From the NCBI RefSeq assembly GCF_014199335.1, contig NZ_JACIJI010000004.1, forward strand, positions 124,001-188,000: a stretch of 64,000 nucleotides of DNA, in the 5' to 3' direction. This DNA is from Stakelama sediminis (GTDB taxonomy: Bacteria; Pseudomonadota; Alphaproteobacteria; Sphingomonadales; Sphingomonadaceae). The notes under the pieces are model-generated. The model saw nothing but the letters and a program-made list of their open reading frames with translations, was not told the DNA's origin and made no database searches. Made by a program: the position numbers and the translations under genes. Positions 1 through 7,208 of this stretch are shown here, in pieces. Position 1 is the first letter of the stretch. Every line of letters starts with the position of its first letter.

Positions 1-324
1 CTGTCGGGCGGAGAAATCGGCGCGTTCGTGCTACTTGACGCTTGCATTCGCCTGCTTCCCGGCGTAATGGGCGCGGCTTCAAGCGGAGAGGATGAGAGCT
101 TCGAAACGGGGCTGCTCGAATATCCGCAATATACCCGGCCTGTTACATGGGAAGGGCGCACGATCCCTGAAGTGCTGCGATCGGGGGATCATGCGAAAAT
201 CGACGCCTGGCGAAAAGCACGGGCGGAAGAAGATACACGGCTAAGGCGGCCGGACTTGTGGGAACGCTATGGTGGCGATCCGGTCCTGTCGCCCTCTGGT
301 GCGCGGCAAAAGATTGAGGAATAG
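1..324 (+). CDS. trmD: tRNA (guanine-37-N1)-methyltransferase, C-terminal part
   Basis: This is the 3' end of trmD, cut by the window edge; 107 codons remain before a TAG stop. TrmD transfers a methyl group from S-adenosylmethionine to G37 of tRNAs, which prevents +1 frameshifting. The opening residues LSGGE followed by LLDA and LLPGV are the conserved C-terminal region after the trefoil knot, and the PQYTRP and VPxVL-like motifs follow. The next gene is rplS, the usual trmD partner, and its start lies 4 bases after this stop, so the two are cotranscribed. The amino-terminal SAM-binding part cannot be checked here. Confidence 0.95.
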   Translation: MSGGEIGAFVLLDACIRLLPGVMGAASSGEDESFETGLLEYPQYTRPVTWEGRTIPEVLRSGDHAKIDAWRKARAEEDTRLRRPDLWERYGGDPVLSPSGARQKIEE

Positions 325-328
325 GTCA

Positions 329-721
329 ATGAACCTCATCCAGACGCTCGAAGCAGAGCAGATCGCCAAGTTTAACGAGGCGAAGCAGATTCCCGAATTC
401 CGTCCCGGCGACACGCTGCGCGTCGGCGTGAAGGTCGTCGAAGGCGAACGCACCCGCGTCCAGAATTTCGAAGGCGTGTGCATCGCGCGTGCGAACAAGG
501 GCATGGGATCGTCGTTCACCGTGCGCAAGATTTCGTTTGGCGAAGGTGTGGAACGCGTCTTCCCGCTCTATTCGCCCAACGTCGATTCGATCACCGTGGT
601 ACGCAGGGGCGTCGTTCGTCGCGCCAAGCTTTATTATCTGCGTGGTCGTACCGGTAAGTCGGCACGTATCGCCGAGCGCCGCGACACCCGTCCGGCAAAG
701 GAAACCGCTGCTGCTGAATAA
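329..721 (+). CDS. rplS: 50S ribosomal protein L19
   Basis: Encodes 130 residues, slightly longer than the usual 115-125, with an alanine- and glutamate-rich tail. L19 sits at the 30S-50S interface. The start [11 protein letters not shown] matches the family, as do the FRPGDT and [11 protein letters not shown] motifs and the [10 protein letters not shown] and [14 protein letters not shown] segments. The ATG at 329 follows a purine-rich AGATTGAGGA site that overlaps the end of trmD. A strong stem-loop terminator lies 22 bases downstream, which ends the rpsP-rimM-trmD-rplS type operon. Confidence 0.97.
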   Translation: MNLIQTLEAEQIAKFNEAKQIPEFRPGDTLRVGVKVVEGERTRVQNFEGVCIARANKGMGSSFTVRKISFGEGVERVFPLYSPNVDSITVVRRGVVRRAKLYYLRGRTGKSARIAERRDTRPAKETAAAE

Positions 722-742
722 GCGCGCGTTTTTTGAGATTGA

Positions 743-775
743 GGGCGTGGGAAGGATGCTTCCTGCGCCCTTTTT
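743..775 (+). terminator. Rho-independent terminator after rplS
   Basis: A GC-rich inverted repeat (GGGCG and GGAAG on the left arm, CTTCC and CGCCC on the right, with a two-base internal mismatch and a GATG loop) is followed directly by five T residues. It lies just after the rplS stop and before scpA. Confidence 0.85.
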
Positions 776-835
776 CGTTGCGCGTCGTGTCGCGCGGGCT
801 TGCCGCCACGCCTGACGGCTGCTTAACCTTGGCCG

Positions 836-1576
836 ATGGATGAGGGGCACGGGGAAAGCGATACGCTGACGCTGGAGATTGACGGCTGGGAAGGGCCGCT
901 CGATCTGTTGCTGGCGCTTGCCCGGACGCAAAAGGTCGACCTCAAACAGATTTCGATCCTCGAACTGGTCGAGCAATATCTTTCCTATATCGAAGGCGCG
1001 CATGCGCTGAAGCTGGAGCTTGCGGCCGATTATCTCGTCATGGCGGCGTGGCTGGCCTATCTGAAATCGGCACTGCTGCTGCCGCGCGATCCGGAAGTCG
1101 AGCCAAGCCCCGAAGAATTGGCACTGCGCCTGCAACTGCGGCTTGAGCGGCTGAATGCGATGCGGGAGGCGGGGGCGCGGCTGATGGCGCGGGACCGGCT
1201 GGGCCGCGATGTGTTTCCGCGCGGCGCGCCGGAGGGGTTGCGGACGGTGCGCGAGGTGCAGTGGCAGGCGGAAATCTATGACCTGATCGCCGCCTATGGC
1301 CGGGTCAGTGCGCGGACGCGGCCGGTGATGCATGTCGTGCGCCAGCGCCCGGTGATGACGCTGGAAACCGCAATTGCACGGGTGTCCGCGATGCTGGGCG
1401 AACAAATCGACTGGGCGACCATCGAGACGTTTCTGCCCGATGGAGCCGATCCGGGCTATCGCAAGTCGGCGCTGGCATCGAGCTTTCTGGCGGCGCTGGA
1501 ACTGGCGCGGCAGGGCAAGGTCGAGTTGCGCCAGAAAACGGCCTTTGCGCCGCTCTACCTGAAGGGCAGGGCATGA
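836..1576 (+). CDS. scpA: segregation and condensation protein A
   Basis: Encodes 246 residues. ScpA is the kleisin subunit that bridges the two heads of SMC and, with ScpB, forms the SMC condensin that organises and segregates the chromosome. The N-terminal signature WEGPLDLLLALA, then KVDLKQISILELVEQYL, is the kleisin SMC-neck-binding helix region. The C-terminal part (FLAALELARQGKVELRQ) is the winged-helix end. It overlaps scpB by 4 bases (ATGA), indicating translational coupling. No strong ribosome binding site is visible before the ATG. Confidence 0.94.
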   Translation: MDEGHGESDTLTLEIDGWEGPLDLLLALARTQKVDLKQISILELVEQYLSYIEGAHALKLELAADYLVMAAWLAYLKSALLLPRDPEVEPSPEELALRLQLRLERLNAMREAGARLMARDRLGRDVFPRGAPEGLRTVREVQWQAEIYDLIAAYGRVSARTRPVMHVVRQRPVMTLETAIARVSAMLGEQIDWATIETFLPDGADPGYRKSALASSFLAALELARQGKVELRQKTAFAPLYLKGRA

Positions 1577-2148
1577 CACCGGCGGATGAAGTCACGCGTG
1601 CGGTGGAGGCGGTGCTGTTCGCCGCCGACGCGCCGCTGACCGTCGGGGAAATTCGCGCCCATGTCGGCGAGTGCGATGTCCGCGCGGCGCTCGACCGGCT
1701 AATAGAGGACTATGCCGGACGCGGCATCGCGCTGGTCCGGCGCGGGGAGCGCTGGCATTTCGAGACGGCGGGCGACCTTGCTCATTTCCTGCGCCGCGAA
1801 CGTGAAGAGCCCCGCAAGCTGAGTCGAGCGGCGACCGAGACGCTGGCGATCATCGCCTATCACGAGCCGGTTACGCGTGCCGAAATCGAATCGATCCGCG
1901 GAGTGCAGATTTCGAAAGGGACGCTTGATGTGCTCATGGAGGCGGGCTGGATCCGTCCGGCCGGACGGCGGGAAGTGCCGGGGCGTCCGCTCACCTATGC
2001 CACAACCCCTTCGTTTCTTGCTCATTTCGGTCTGGCGAGCCGCCGTGACCTGCCGGGGCTGGAGGATTTGCGCGCGGCCGGTCTGCTCGATCCCGTTGAT
2101 CTGGCGATGGAGCAGGTCGTGCTAGAAAATGACGATGAAGAGGACTAG
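1573..2148 (+). CDS. scpB: segregation and condensation protein B
   Basis: Encodes 191 residues, the partner of ScpA in the SMC condensin complex. Two winged-helix domains are visible: residues about 5-80 (AVEAVLFAADAPLTVGEI) and about 85-165 (LSRAATETLAIIAYHEPVTRAEIESIRGV), followed by GRPLTYATTPSFLAHFGL, the conserved ScpB end. The start overlaps the scpA stop by 4 bases. tatA begins 27 bases downstream; scpAB-tatABC is a common alphaproteobacterial order. Confidence 0.94.
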   Translation: MTPADEVTRAVEAVLFAADAPLTVGEIRAHVGECDVRAALDRLIEDYAGRGIALVRRGERWHFETAGDLAHFLRREREEPRKLSRAATETLAIIAYHEPVTRAEIESIRGVQISKGTLDVLMEAGWIRPAGRREVPGRPLTYATTPSFLAHFGLASRRDLPGLEDLRAAGLLDPVDLAMEQVVLENDDEED

Positions 2149-2175
2149 ATAGGGGGTGTTTCTAGGAGATTCGGT

Positions 2176-2406
2176 ATGAGTCCGGGTATTTGGCAAGTTA
2201 TCATTATCGCCGTCGTCGCAGTGCTGTTGCTGGGTGGCGGTCGCTTTTCCAACATGATGGGCGACGTTGCGCAGGGCATCAAGAACTTCAAAAAGGGCAT
2301 GTCCGACGAGGAAGAGCAGAAGCGTGAACCGTCGCGGATCGAAAACCGGCCGACGTCCGAGGCACGCTTTGATCGTGAGAGTGAACGCACGCGCGAAGAG
2401 CGCTGA
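2176..2406 (+). CDS. tatA: Sec-independent translocase protein TatA
   Basis: Encodes 76 residues. TatA oligomerises to form the passage through which folded twin-arginine proteins cross the inner membrane. One transmembrane segment (about residues 5-22) is followed by the amphipathic helix with the family motif ending in IKNFKKGM, then a highly charged tail rich in E and R. A TAGGAGA site lies just before the ATG. The first gene of tatABC. Confidence 0.95.
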   Translation: MSPGIWQVIIIAVVAVLLLGGGRFSNMMGDVAQGIKNFKKGMSDEEEQKREPSRIENRPTSEARFDRESERTREER

Positions 2407-2450
2407 TCCGCTGACCGCGCATCACGGCGCGTTCCAAGGCAGGGCAATGC

Positions 2451-2900
2451 ATGTTTGATATCGGATCGCCCGAACTGCTGGTCGTGGCGATAGTGGCTTT
2501 GCTGATTATCGGTCCCAAGGACCTGCCAAAGGCGATGCGCGTGGTCGGCTATTGGGTGGGACGTGCCCGTTCCGTCACCCGCCAGTTCCGCGCCGGTTTC
2601 GATGAGATGGTGCGGGAGGCCGAACTGGCCGAGATGGAAAAGAAATGGGCGCAGGAAAATGAGCGCATCATGCGCGAACATCCGTCGCCGTCCCTGCCTG
2701 CACCCGATCATGATACGGACGAAGATGCCAGGCCGCAGGCGCAGGAGGGGCCGGATGCCGACAAGGGGCCGGACCTGGTTACCCAGCCCGTAATCCGGGA
2801 TGCCGATGCGCCGACGTCGGAAAATGGCAACGGGGGTACAGACGTCGAGCGCTCGCCATCTTCGACGCCGGAACGCGACAAGCCCGGTTCTACCGAATGA
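2451..2900 (+). CDS. tatB: Sec-independent translocase protein TatB
   Basis: Encodes 149 residues. TatB pairs with TatC in the receptor complex for twin-arginine signal peptides. The N-terminal hydrophobic helix with MFDIGSPELLVVAIVALLI, then the GPKDLPKAMR turn and a long amphipathic helix (RQFRAGFDEMVREAEL), are diagnostic. The last 60 residues are acidic and proline-rich and probably disordered. The stop overlaps the tatC start by 4 bases (ATGA). Confidence 0.95.
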   Translation: MFDIGSPELLVVAIVALLIIGPKDLPKAMRVVGYWVGRARSVTRQFRAGFDEMVREAELAEMEKKWAQENERIMREHPSPSLPAPDHDTDEDARPQAQEGPDADKGPDLVTQPVIRDADAPTSENGNGGTDVERSPSSTPERDKPGSTE

Positions 2901-3667
2901 GCGATGACAACGAAATTGACGACAGCAAGGCACCGCTGCTCGAGCATCTGATCGAATTGCGTCGGCGGTTGCTGTTTTCCGTGCTGACGGTCGTGGCGGC
3001 ATTCATCATCTGCTATTTCTTTGCGGAAGAGATTTTTGCGTTTCTGGTGCAGCCGCTGGTCCATGCCGGGCAGAAGCGGATTATCTTCACCCAGATTTTC
3101 GAAGCTTTTTTCGTGCGAGTTAAGGTGGCGTTCTTCGCCGGGCTGATGGTGTCGTTCCCGATCATCGCCAACCAGTTGTGGAAGTTCGTCGCGCCGGGGT
3201 TGTATCGCAAGGAAAAGCGCGCGCTGCTGCCGTTTCTGTTCGCGACGCCGATCCTGTTCCTGCTGGGCGCGGCAATGGCCTATTTCGTCGCCGTCCCGCT
3301 CTCCTTGAAGTTCCTGCTCAGCTATCAGGGCAATATGGGGGGGATCGAGCAGGATGCATTGCCTTCGGTGGGCAATTATCTCAGCTTCGTGATGCAGTTC
3401 CTGTTCGCTTTCGGACTGGCGTTCCTGCTGCCCATATTCATGATGCTGGTGGAACGCGCCGGCCTTGTGACGCGCGCTCAGTTCGTGTCGGCACGGCGCT
3501 ATGCGATTGTCGGAATCTTCGCGGTGTCAGCCATTCTGACGCCGCCGGATATCGGCTCCCAATTCCTGCTCGCGGTGCCACTGATCCTGCTTTACGAACT
3601 CGGCATGATCGGCATCTGGTTCACGGAAAAGAAACGCCGGGAAGCAAGCGACGCCTCTGCCGCATAA
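2897..3667 (+). CDS. tatC: Sec-independent translocase protein TatC
   Basis: Encodes 256 residues of a six-helix inner-membrane protein that recognises the twin-arginine signal. The N-terminal PLLEHLIELRRRLL motif, the conserved cytoplasmic loop VSFPIIANQLWKFVAPGLY and the final helices are all present. It is translationally coupled to tatB and followed closely by a stem-loop terminator shared with the convergent small lipoprotein gene. Confidence 0.97.
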   Translation: MSDDNEIDDSKAPLLEHLIELRRRLLFSVLTVVAAFIICYFFAEEIFAFLVQPLVHAGQKRIIFTQIFEAFFVRVKVAFFAGLMVSFPIIANQLWKFVAPGLYRKEKRALLPFLFATPILFLLGAAMAYFVAVPLSLKFLLSYQGNMGGIEQDALPSVGNYLSFVMQFLFAFGLAFLLPIFMMLVERAGLVTRAQFVSARRYAIVGIFAVSAILTPPDIGSQFLLAVPLILLYELGMIGIWFTEKKRREASDASAA

Positions 3668-3670
3668 AAA

Positions 3671-3705
3671 CGGGCCGAGACGCGATAGCGTCTGGCCCGC
3701 TTTCC
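3671..3705. terminator. bidirectional terminator between tatC and a small lipoprotein gene
   Basis: The inverted repeat CGGGCC-G-AGACGC / GCGTCT-GGCCCG has a GATA loop. On the plus strand it is followed by CTTTCC. On the minus strand it is followed by a run of five T residues (plus-strand AAAAA at 3666-3670). It can therefore end both tatC and the convergent lipoprotein transcript. Confidence 0.8.
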
Positions 3706-3725
3706 GTGTGAAATTCTGTTTGTGG

Positions 3726-3860
3726 TTACTTTGCTGAATCGGCGGTGTTCGCCACGGTGTCGCCAGCCGAGGAAACATCCTTGCCCATACCTTCGACAGT
3801 ATTGCACGCGGCAACCAACAACGTTCCGGCAATCATCGCTGCAGCCATAATTTTTCGCAT
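3726..3860 (-). CDS. entericidin-like small lipoprotein
   Basis: A 44-residue gene. The product begins MRKIMAAAMIAG and has a lipobox LVAAC with the lipidated cysteine at residue 19. It continues NTVEGMGKDVSSAGD, the entericidin A/B (EcnAB) signature. Such peptides are small envelope lipoproteins, first described as toxin/antidote peptides of bacteriolysis and often under stress sigma control. A perfect GGAGG ribosome binding site lies 5 bases before the ATG. An EcfG-type promoter lies about 36 bases upstream, next to the general stress locus, so it is probably a stress-induced gene. Toxicity cannot be judged from sequence. Confidence 0.85.
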   Translation of the reverse strand: MRKIMAAAMIAGTLLVAACNTVEGMGKDVSSAGDTVANTADSAK

Positions 3861-3895
3861 AATATCCTCCGCCGATCCTTATTCGGTAAAAACTA

Positions 3896-3920
3896 AATGC
3901 ATGGGCGGCCATCCCGTTCC
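3896..3920 (-). promoter_or_regulatory. EcfG-type promoter of the entericidin-like gene
   Basis: Reading on the minus strand: GGAAC, 16 bases, then CATT. The EcfG consensus is GGAAC-N16/17-CGTT, so only one base of the -10 element differs. Transcription would start near 3889, giving a leader of about 30 bases with the GGAGG site. Predicted from sequence only. Confidence 0.55.
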
Positions 3921-3954
3921 CTGAACTTGCGGCGGGCATTTTGAACTAGACGGA

Positions 3955-4055
3955 AAGATTTAGGCCCGAAAGCGTCACCGGGGGGGAGGGGTTGACGCTT
4001 CCGGGCCCATGTCGTGGATAGCGAGAGCGGGGGGGCAAAAGGTCACTATCCGATC
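3955..4055 (-). ncRNA. candidate EcfG-dependent small RNA with two C-rich loops
   Basis: Downstream of a perfect EcfG promoter the predicted RNA (minus strand, starting near 4055) folds into two hairpins. Hairpin 1 pairs GGATAG (4051-4046) with CTATCC (4021-4016) and exposes a run of seven C. Hairpin 2 pairs 4007-3993 with 3977-3963 over 15 positions with one mismatch and exposes ACCCCTCCCCCCCGG. It ends with TAAATCTTTCC, a weak terminator tail. No ORF occupies it. C-rich loops that can pair with ribosome binding sites are known from alphaproteobacterial stress RNAs such as GsrN of Caulobacter. Hairpin 2 could instead be the phyP terminator. Confidence 0.5.
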
Positions 4056-4060
4056 TTCAG

Positions 4061-4085
4061 AACGTCACTCAACGGCAGTGGTTCC
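4061..4085 (-). promoter_or_regulatory. perfect EcfG (general stress sigma) promoter
   Basis: On the minus strand GGAAC (4085-4081), a 16-base spacer and CGTT (4064-4061) match the EcfG consensus exactly. It lies 22 bases beyond the phyP stop codon and points away from phyP, towards the C-rich hairpins and the entericidin-like gene. Confidence 0.75.
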
Positions 4086-4106
4086 AAATAATTTGAAGTT
4101 TTTTCT

Positions 4107-5687
4107 TCAGGCGAGACCTTTGACGGCAATCGGTATTTCGTAACTGCCTACAAGCGGGTCGCGATGGAGTTTTGCCCGCAACTGTCGGGCGAGGCCGGTC
4201 AATACGCGGCCATAGCGCGTTGCCTCCATTTCATCAAAGACGGGGCCGGGGGTCAGCGCACCGGAACTGACGCGCAACATCGCCTGCTTGTCATGGTCGC
4301 CGGGTTTCAGGGAAATATTGACGATTGCCGCCGGATTGCACTGCATGGCCAGTTCGACCAGCTCGGTAAGCAGGAATGCGACTGCGACGGCCGTGTCCTG
4401 CGACACCAGATAGGGGTCGAGATCGAGCATGATGCCGAGCTTGGATGCTTCTGTCGGGGCGGTGGCACGCAGGTTGGAGGCCAGTTCGCCGATGACGGAT
4501 CGTAGCTCCAGCCCGCGATGATCCTCCATCTCCGCATAATGATAGCGATGGACGACCGCCAGTGCGTCCACGCGCCGCTGGATCGTTGCATAGGCTTGGG
4601 TCACCTGACCGTTTTTTGCGCTGCGGGCATGAAAATTGATCAGGCTGGCGATCACCTGCAGGTTGTTCTTCACGCGATGATGGACCTCGCGGGTCAATCG
4701 CGTTTGCCGTACCAGACCCTCCGCAAGGTCGGATTCATGCGCCTGCACTGTACGGGTAAGATCCTGAAAGCTGAGGCTCAGCTCGCGAATTTCCTTTGCG
4801 GGGAGCGCGCCCAGCGGCAGTTCGATGACCTCGCCCGGCCGATAGGCGCTGACCGTTCGGCCCAGCTTTCGCAGGGGGCGGATCAGCAGCCGGTCGACGA
4901 CGAACCAGGCAATGCCCGCCGCAGCCGCCCACATCAGTAACGGCAGCAGCATGGATACCAGCATCGGCGATGTAATCGGTGCCGAGCGTACCGCCATATT
5001 CAGCTTCACGCCGTCAAAGCCCAGCGGCAGGGCAAGTTGCTCGCGCCGATCGAGCGGTCCGCGCTGCGTGAGGGTGGCCAGATGTAACTGACTATGATCA
5101 TATTCGATCATCGCGGCATACGGAGGCATGAACCCGGAAGGACGGGCAACGCGCGCCAGAAAATCGGTGGGGAAAAAGGCGAGCGCATAGGCGCCGGGAC
5201 GCGTGCCGCGGACGGAGAGCAGCAGGCCCTTTCCATCGATAATGGAAACGCCAAATCGCTGATTCTGGTGTCGGACGGGCATTGGATAGGGAATTGCGTT
5301 TCCGCACAGTAATTTGCCGCCGACACCATGAACGGCAAACTGGGTTCCGGCGGCATATTGCTGAGCAAACACGCCCTGAACGCGTGCGCAACCGGGACGA
5401 TTATCGGGATCGTCTTCCAGCGTATCGAGCGCTACGCGCAGAGCCGTCATATCGCCCACCAGTTCGTTGGCGAGCGATCGCGCGCCTTCGGATGCCGCAA
5501 CACGCAGGCGCGCGCGCGATTCGACATCGACGATACGCGTAGTCTGAAGCGTTGCGAAAAGAGCGATCAGCGCCAGCGGCAACAGTGCGGCGGAAATGAT
5601 CAGGAAGACTTTTGTACCGGTGTGCAACCGCGCCAGCCTACTATCCCGGAACGACGTCCCGGTTCGCGGTGTTTCCGATTCGGCCAT
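4107..5687 (-). CDS. phyP: HisKA_2-type sensor protein of the general stress locus (PhyP-like)
   Basis: Encodes 526 residues. Two membrane helices (about 28-50 and 245-270) flank a periplasmic sensor domain; a HAMP-like linker follows. The HisKA_2 dimerisation box TREVHHRVKNNLQVIASL carries the phospho-histidine. In this position, just downstream of nepR, sphingomonads encode PhyP, which acts as a phosphatase of PhyR and keeps the stress response off. The C-terminal ATP-binding domain looks degenerate: the N-box reads TELVELAMQ without the usual asparagine, and no DxGxG box is visible. This supports a phosphatase rather than a kinase role. It starts 9 bases after the nepR stop, so both form one operon. 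Confidence 0.8.
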   Translation of the reverse strand: MAESETPRTGTSFRDSRLARLHTGTKVFLIISAALLPLALIALFATLQTTRIVDVESRARLRVAASEGARSLANELVGDMTALRVALDTLEDDPDNRPGCARVQGVFAQQYAAGTQFAVHGVGGKLLCGNAIPYPMPVRHQNQRFGVSIIDGKGLLLSVRGTRPGAYALAFFPTDFLARVARPSGFMPPYAAMIEYDHSQLHLATLTQRGPLDRREQLALPLGFDGVKLNMAVRSAPITSPMLVSMLLPLLMWAAAAGIAWFVVDRLLIRPLRKLGRTVSAYRPGEVIELPLGALPAKEIRELSLSFQDLTRTVQAHESDLAEGLVRQTRLTREVHHRVKNNLQVIASLINFHARSAKNGQVTQAYATIQRRVDALAVVHRYHYAEMEDHRGLELRSVIGELASNLRATAPTEASKLGIMLDLDPYLVSQDTAVAVAFLLTELVELAMQCNPAAIVNISLKPGDHDKQAMLRVSSGALTPGPVFDEMEATRYGRVLTGLARQLRAKLHRDPLVGSYEIPIAVKGLA

Positions 5688-5696
5688 GTCGGCGGA

Positions 5697-5879
5697 CTAG
5701 CCGAGTTTCTTCAGCAGATCGAGCATTTCATCCGGCACGTCTTCAGCAACCGCCTCGCGATATACGGCACGCAGGGCGTCGCCGACATTACGATCCTTTT
5801 TCGCAGAGTTGTCGCCGTCAACCGTTGGCTTTGTCTCGTTTCGATCGTTGTCCGATCGCACTGTATTCCCCTTACCCAT
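5697..5879 (-). CDS. nepR: anti-sigma factor NepR
   Basis: A 60-residue protein with a charged N-terminal half and the NepR helix region VGDALRAVYREAVAEDVPDE followed by MLDLLKKL. NepR binds and inhibits the sigma factor EcfG; phosphorylated PhyR displaces it. The ATG at 5879 gives the usual family length; an upstream extension is open but unlike NepR. It is divergent from phyR and heads an operon with phyP. A near-consensus EcfG promoter lies 88 bases upstream, implying feedback control. Confidence 0.85.
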   Translation of the reverse strand: MGKGNTVRSDNDRNETKPTVDGDNSAKKDRNVGDALRAVYREAVAEDVPDEMLDLLKKLG

Positions 5880-5966
5880 CGGTATCGTCACCGAATATTC
5901 ATGCCCAGACACATCAGGTTCGGGCGGCTCTCGTGGCGCTGTATCCCAATCCTGTAGAGAGAATGA

Positions 5967-5991
5967 AACAAAAAAGCGCCTCGATGGTTCC
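5967..5991 (-). promoter_or_regulatory. EcfG-type promoter upstream of nepR
   Basis: On the minus strand GGAAC (5991-5987), 16 bases and TGTT (5970-5967). It differs from GGAAC-N16-CGTT by one base. The nepR start is 88 bases downstream. Autoregulation of nepR by EcfG is known in related bacteria. Confidence 0.5.
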
Positions 5992-6106
5992 ATGCATGGT
6001 GCAAAAAGAGGGGAGGGCATTCTTCCATCGGCGCCAACAGCTATTTAGATGCATCTGGATCGGCCGTATGATGCGTTCCCGATCCACGGAGGAGACACAA
6101 TAACTC

Positions 6107-6910
6107 ATGTCGTTAGGACAGCAGCTCGCACCCCATCTCCCTTTTCTTCGGCGCTATGGGCGCGCTCTCACCGGTAGTCAGTCGGAAGGCGATCGCTATG
6201 TCCGCGCCGCGCTGGAGGCGATCGTGGCTGCGCCGGAAGAATTCCCGAAAAACGTCGATCCCCGGCTGGGGCTTTATCGGATGTTCCAGGGGATCTGGAG
6301 TTCGACCCATCCCGATGAATGGGAAAAGCGTGAGGCTGAAAGTGCTGAGGATGGCGAGGCGATTGCCCGCGCGCGGCTGGCGCGGCTGGCGCCGACATCG
6401 CGACAGGCGCTGCTGCTGACCGCGATGGAAGGTTTTACGATTGAGGATACGGCGTATCTGATCGATGAATCGCCGGACACGGTCGAGCGGCTGGTGGAAG
6501 AAGCGCTGGGCGAAATCGAAAAGCAGACGCGTGCGCGCGTCCTCATTATCGAGGACGAGCCGATTATCGCGATGGATATCGAAACGATCGTGCGTGACCT
6601 GGGTCATGACGTGACCGGTGTGGCGGTAACGCGTGATGAAGCCGTGGCGCTGGCGATGGAGGATCGTCCCGGTCTGGTGCTCGCCGATATTCAGCTTGCC
6701 GACGACAGTTCGGGCATCGATGCGGTGAAGGATATTCTGGCCCAGTTCAACGTGCCGGTTATTTTCATCACCGCTTTCCCCGAACGTCTGCTGACCGGCG
6801 AACGGCCGGAACCGACGTTCCTGATCACCAAGCCGTTCCAGCGTTCGACAGTGAAGGCGGCGATCAGCCAGGCCCTGTTCTTTGACGAATCGACGGTTCC
6901 GGCGGGGTAG
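6107..6910 (+). CDS. phyR: general stress response regulator PhyR
   Basis: Encodes 267 residues. Residues 1-135 form a sigma-factor-like domain (region 2-like, then region 4-like with SPDTVERLVEEAL). Residues 143-265 form a receiver domain with the acidic pair E149/D150, phospho-acceptor D194 in VLADIQLAD, the TAFPE motif typical of PhyR receivers and the KPF lysine. On phosphorylation the sigma-like domain captures NepR and frees EcfG. It is divergent from nepR and precedes a small membrane peptide gene and ecfG. Confidence 0.96.
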   Translation: MSLGQQLAPHLPFLRRYGRALTGSQSEGDRYVRAALEAIVAAPEEFPKNVDPRLGLYRMFQGIWSSTHPDEWEKREAESAEDGEAIARARLARLAPTSRQALLLTAMEGFTIEDTAYLIDESPDTVERLVEEALGEIEKQTRARVLIIEDEPIIAMDIETIVRDLGHDVTGVAVTRDEAVALAMEDRPGLVLADIQLADDSSGIDAVKDILAQFNVPVIFITAFPERLLTGERPEPTFLITKPFQRSTVKAAISQALFFDESTVPAG

Positions 6911-6915
6911 GCGAC

Positions 6916-6939
6916 GGGTCCGGATTTCGATACGGACCC
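6916..6939. repeat. perfect stem-loop behind phyR
   Basis: GGGTCCG and CGGACCC form a perfect 7-bp inverted repeat with a 10-base loop, 5 bases after the phyR stop. No T run follows, so it would be a weak terminator or attenuator. Its right arm contains the -35-like GGACC of a possible EcfG promoter. Confidence 0.5.
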
Positions 6940-6958
6940 AAAACGGATCTGGATCGTT
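6934..6958 (+). promoter_or_regulatory. possible EcfG-type promoter before the 47-residue peptide and ecfG
   Basis: GGACC (6934-6938), 16 bases and CGTT (6955-6958). One base of the -35 differs from consensus. The next ATG is only 8 bases past the -10, so a transcript for the small peptide would be nearly leaderless. It could also feed ecfG. Confidence 0.4.
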
Positions 6959-6966
6959 ACACCTGT

Positions 6967-7110
6967 ATGGCAGAGGACGACAAAGAACCGATCCATCTGA
7001 AAACCGACGATGCGCGTGCGGGGGCAACCCCGCACATGACCCGCAATATCCTTGCGATATCGCTGGTCCTCGTCGTGATCGCATATTTTTTCATCGTTTT
7101 TGTTTTCTGA
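6967..7110 (+). CDS. 47-residue single-pass membrane peptide between phyR and ecfG
   Basis: The product starts MAEDDKEPIHLKTDDARAG, a charged cytoplasmic part. It ends with a hydrophobic helix (about residues 28-47, ILAISLVLVVIAYFFIVF) at the extreme C terminus. This is tail-anchored topology. I do not recognise a named family. It lies between phyR and ecfG in the same direction, behind a possible EcfG promoter. No Shine-Dalgarno site is visible. Its role is unknown; an effect on the stress cascade at the membrane is only a guess from position. Confidence 0.65.
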   Translation: MAEDDKEPIHLKTDDARAGATPHMTRNILAISLVLVVIAYFFIVFVF

Positions 7111-7208
7111 ACCTGCATCTATGGCAAATTCGCCGGGGGTGTCCTATGTGATGCCGTGGCGCAGTGTGCATGGCAGGCCGGATTTGTATATTTTTTGAAC
7201 GGGATGGC

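Noticed and set aside
326..1579. A long minus-strand open frame opposite rplS and scpA
   Set aside because: It is antisense to two clearly conserved genes and rich in R, H and Q with no domain; a high-GC shadow.
6053..6077. EcfG promoter for phyR on the plus strand (CGTT at 6074)
   Set aside because: No GGAAC-like sequence lies 16 or 17 bases upstream of that CGTT.
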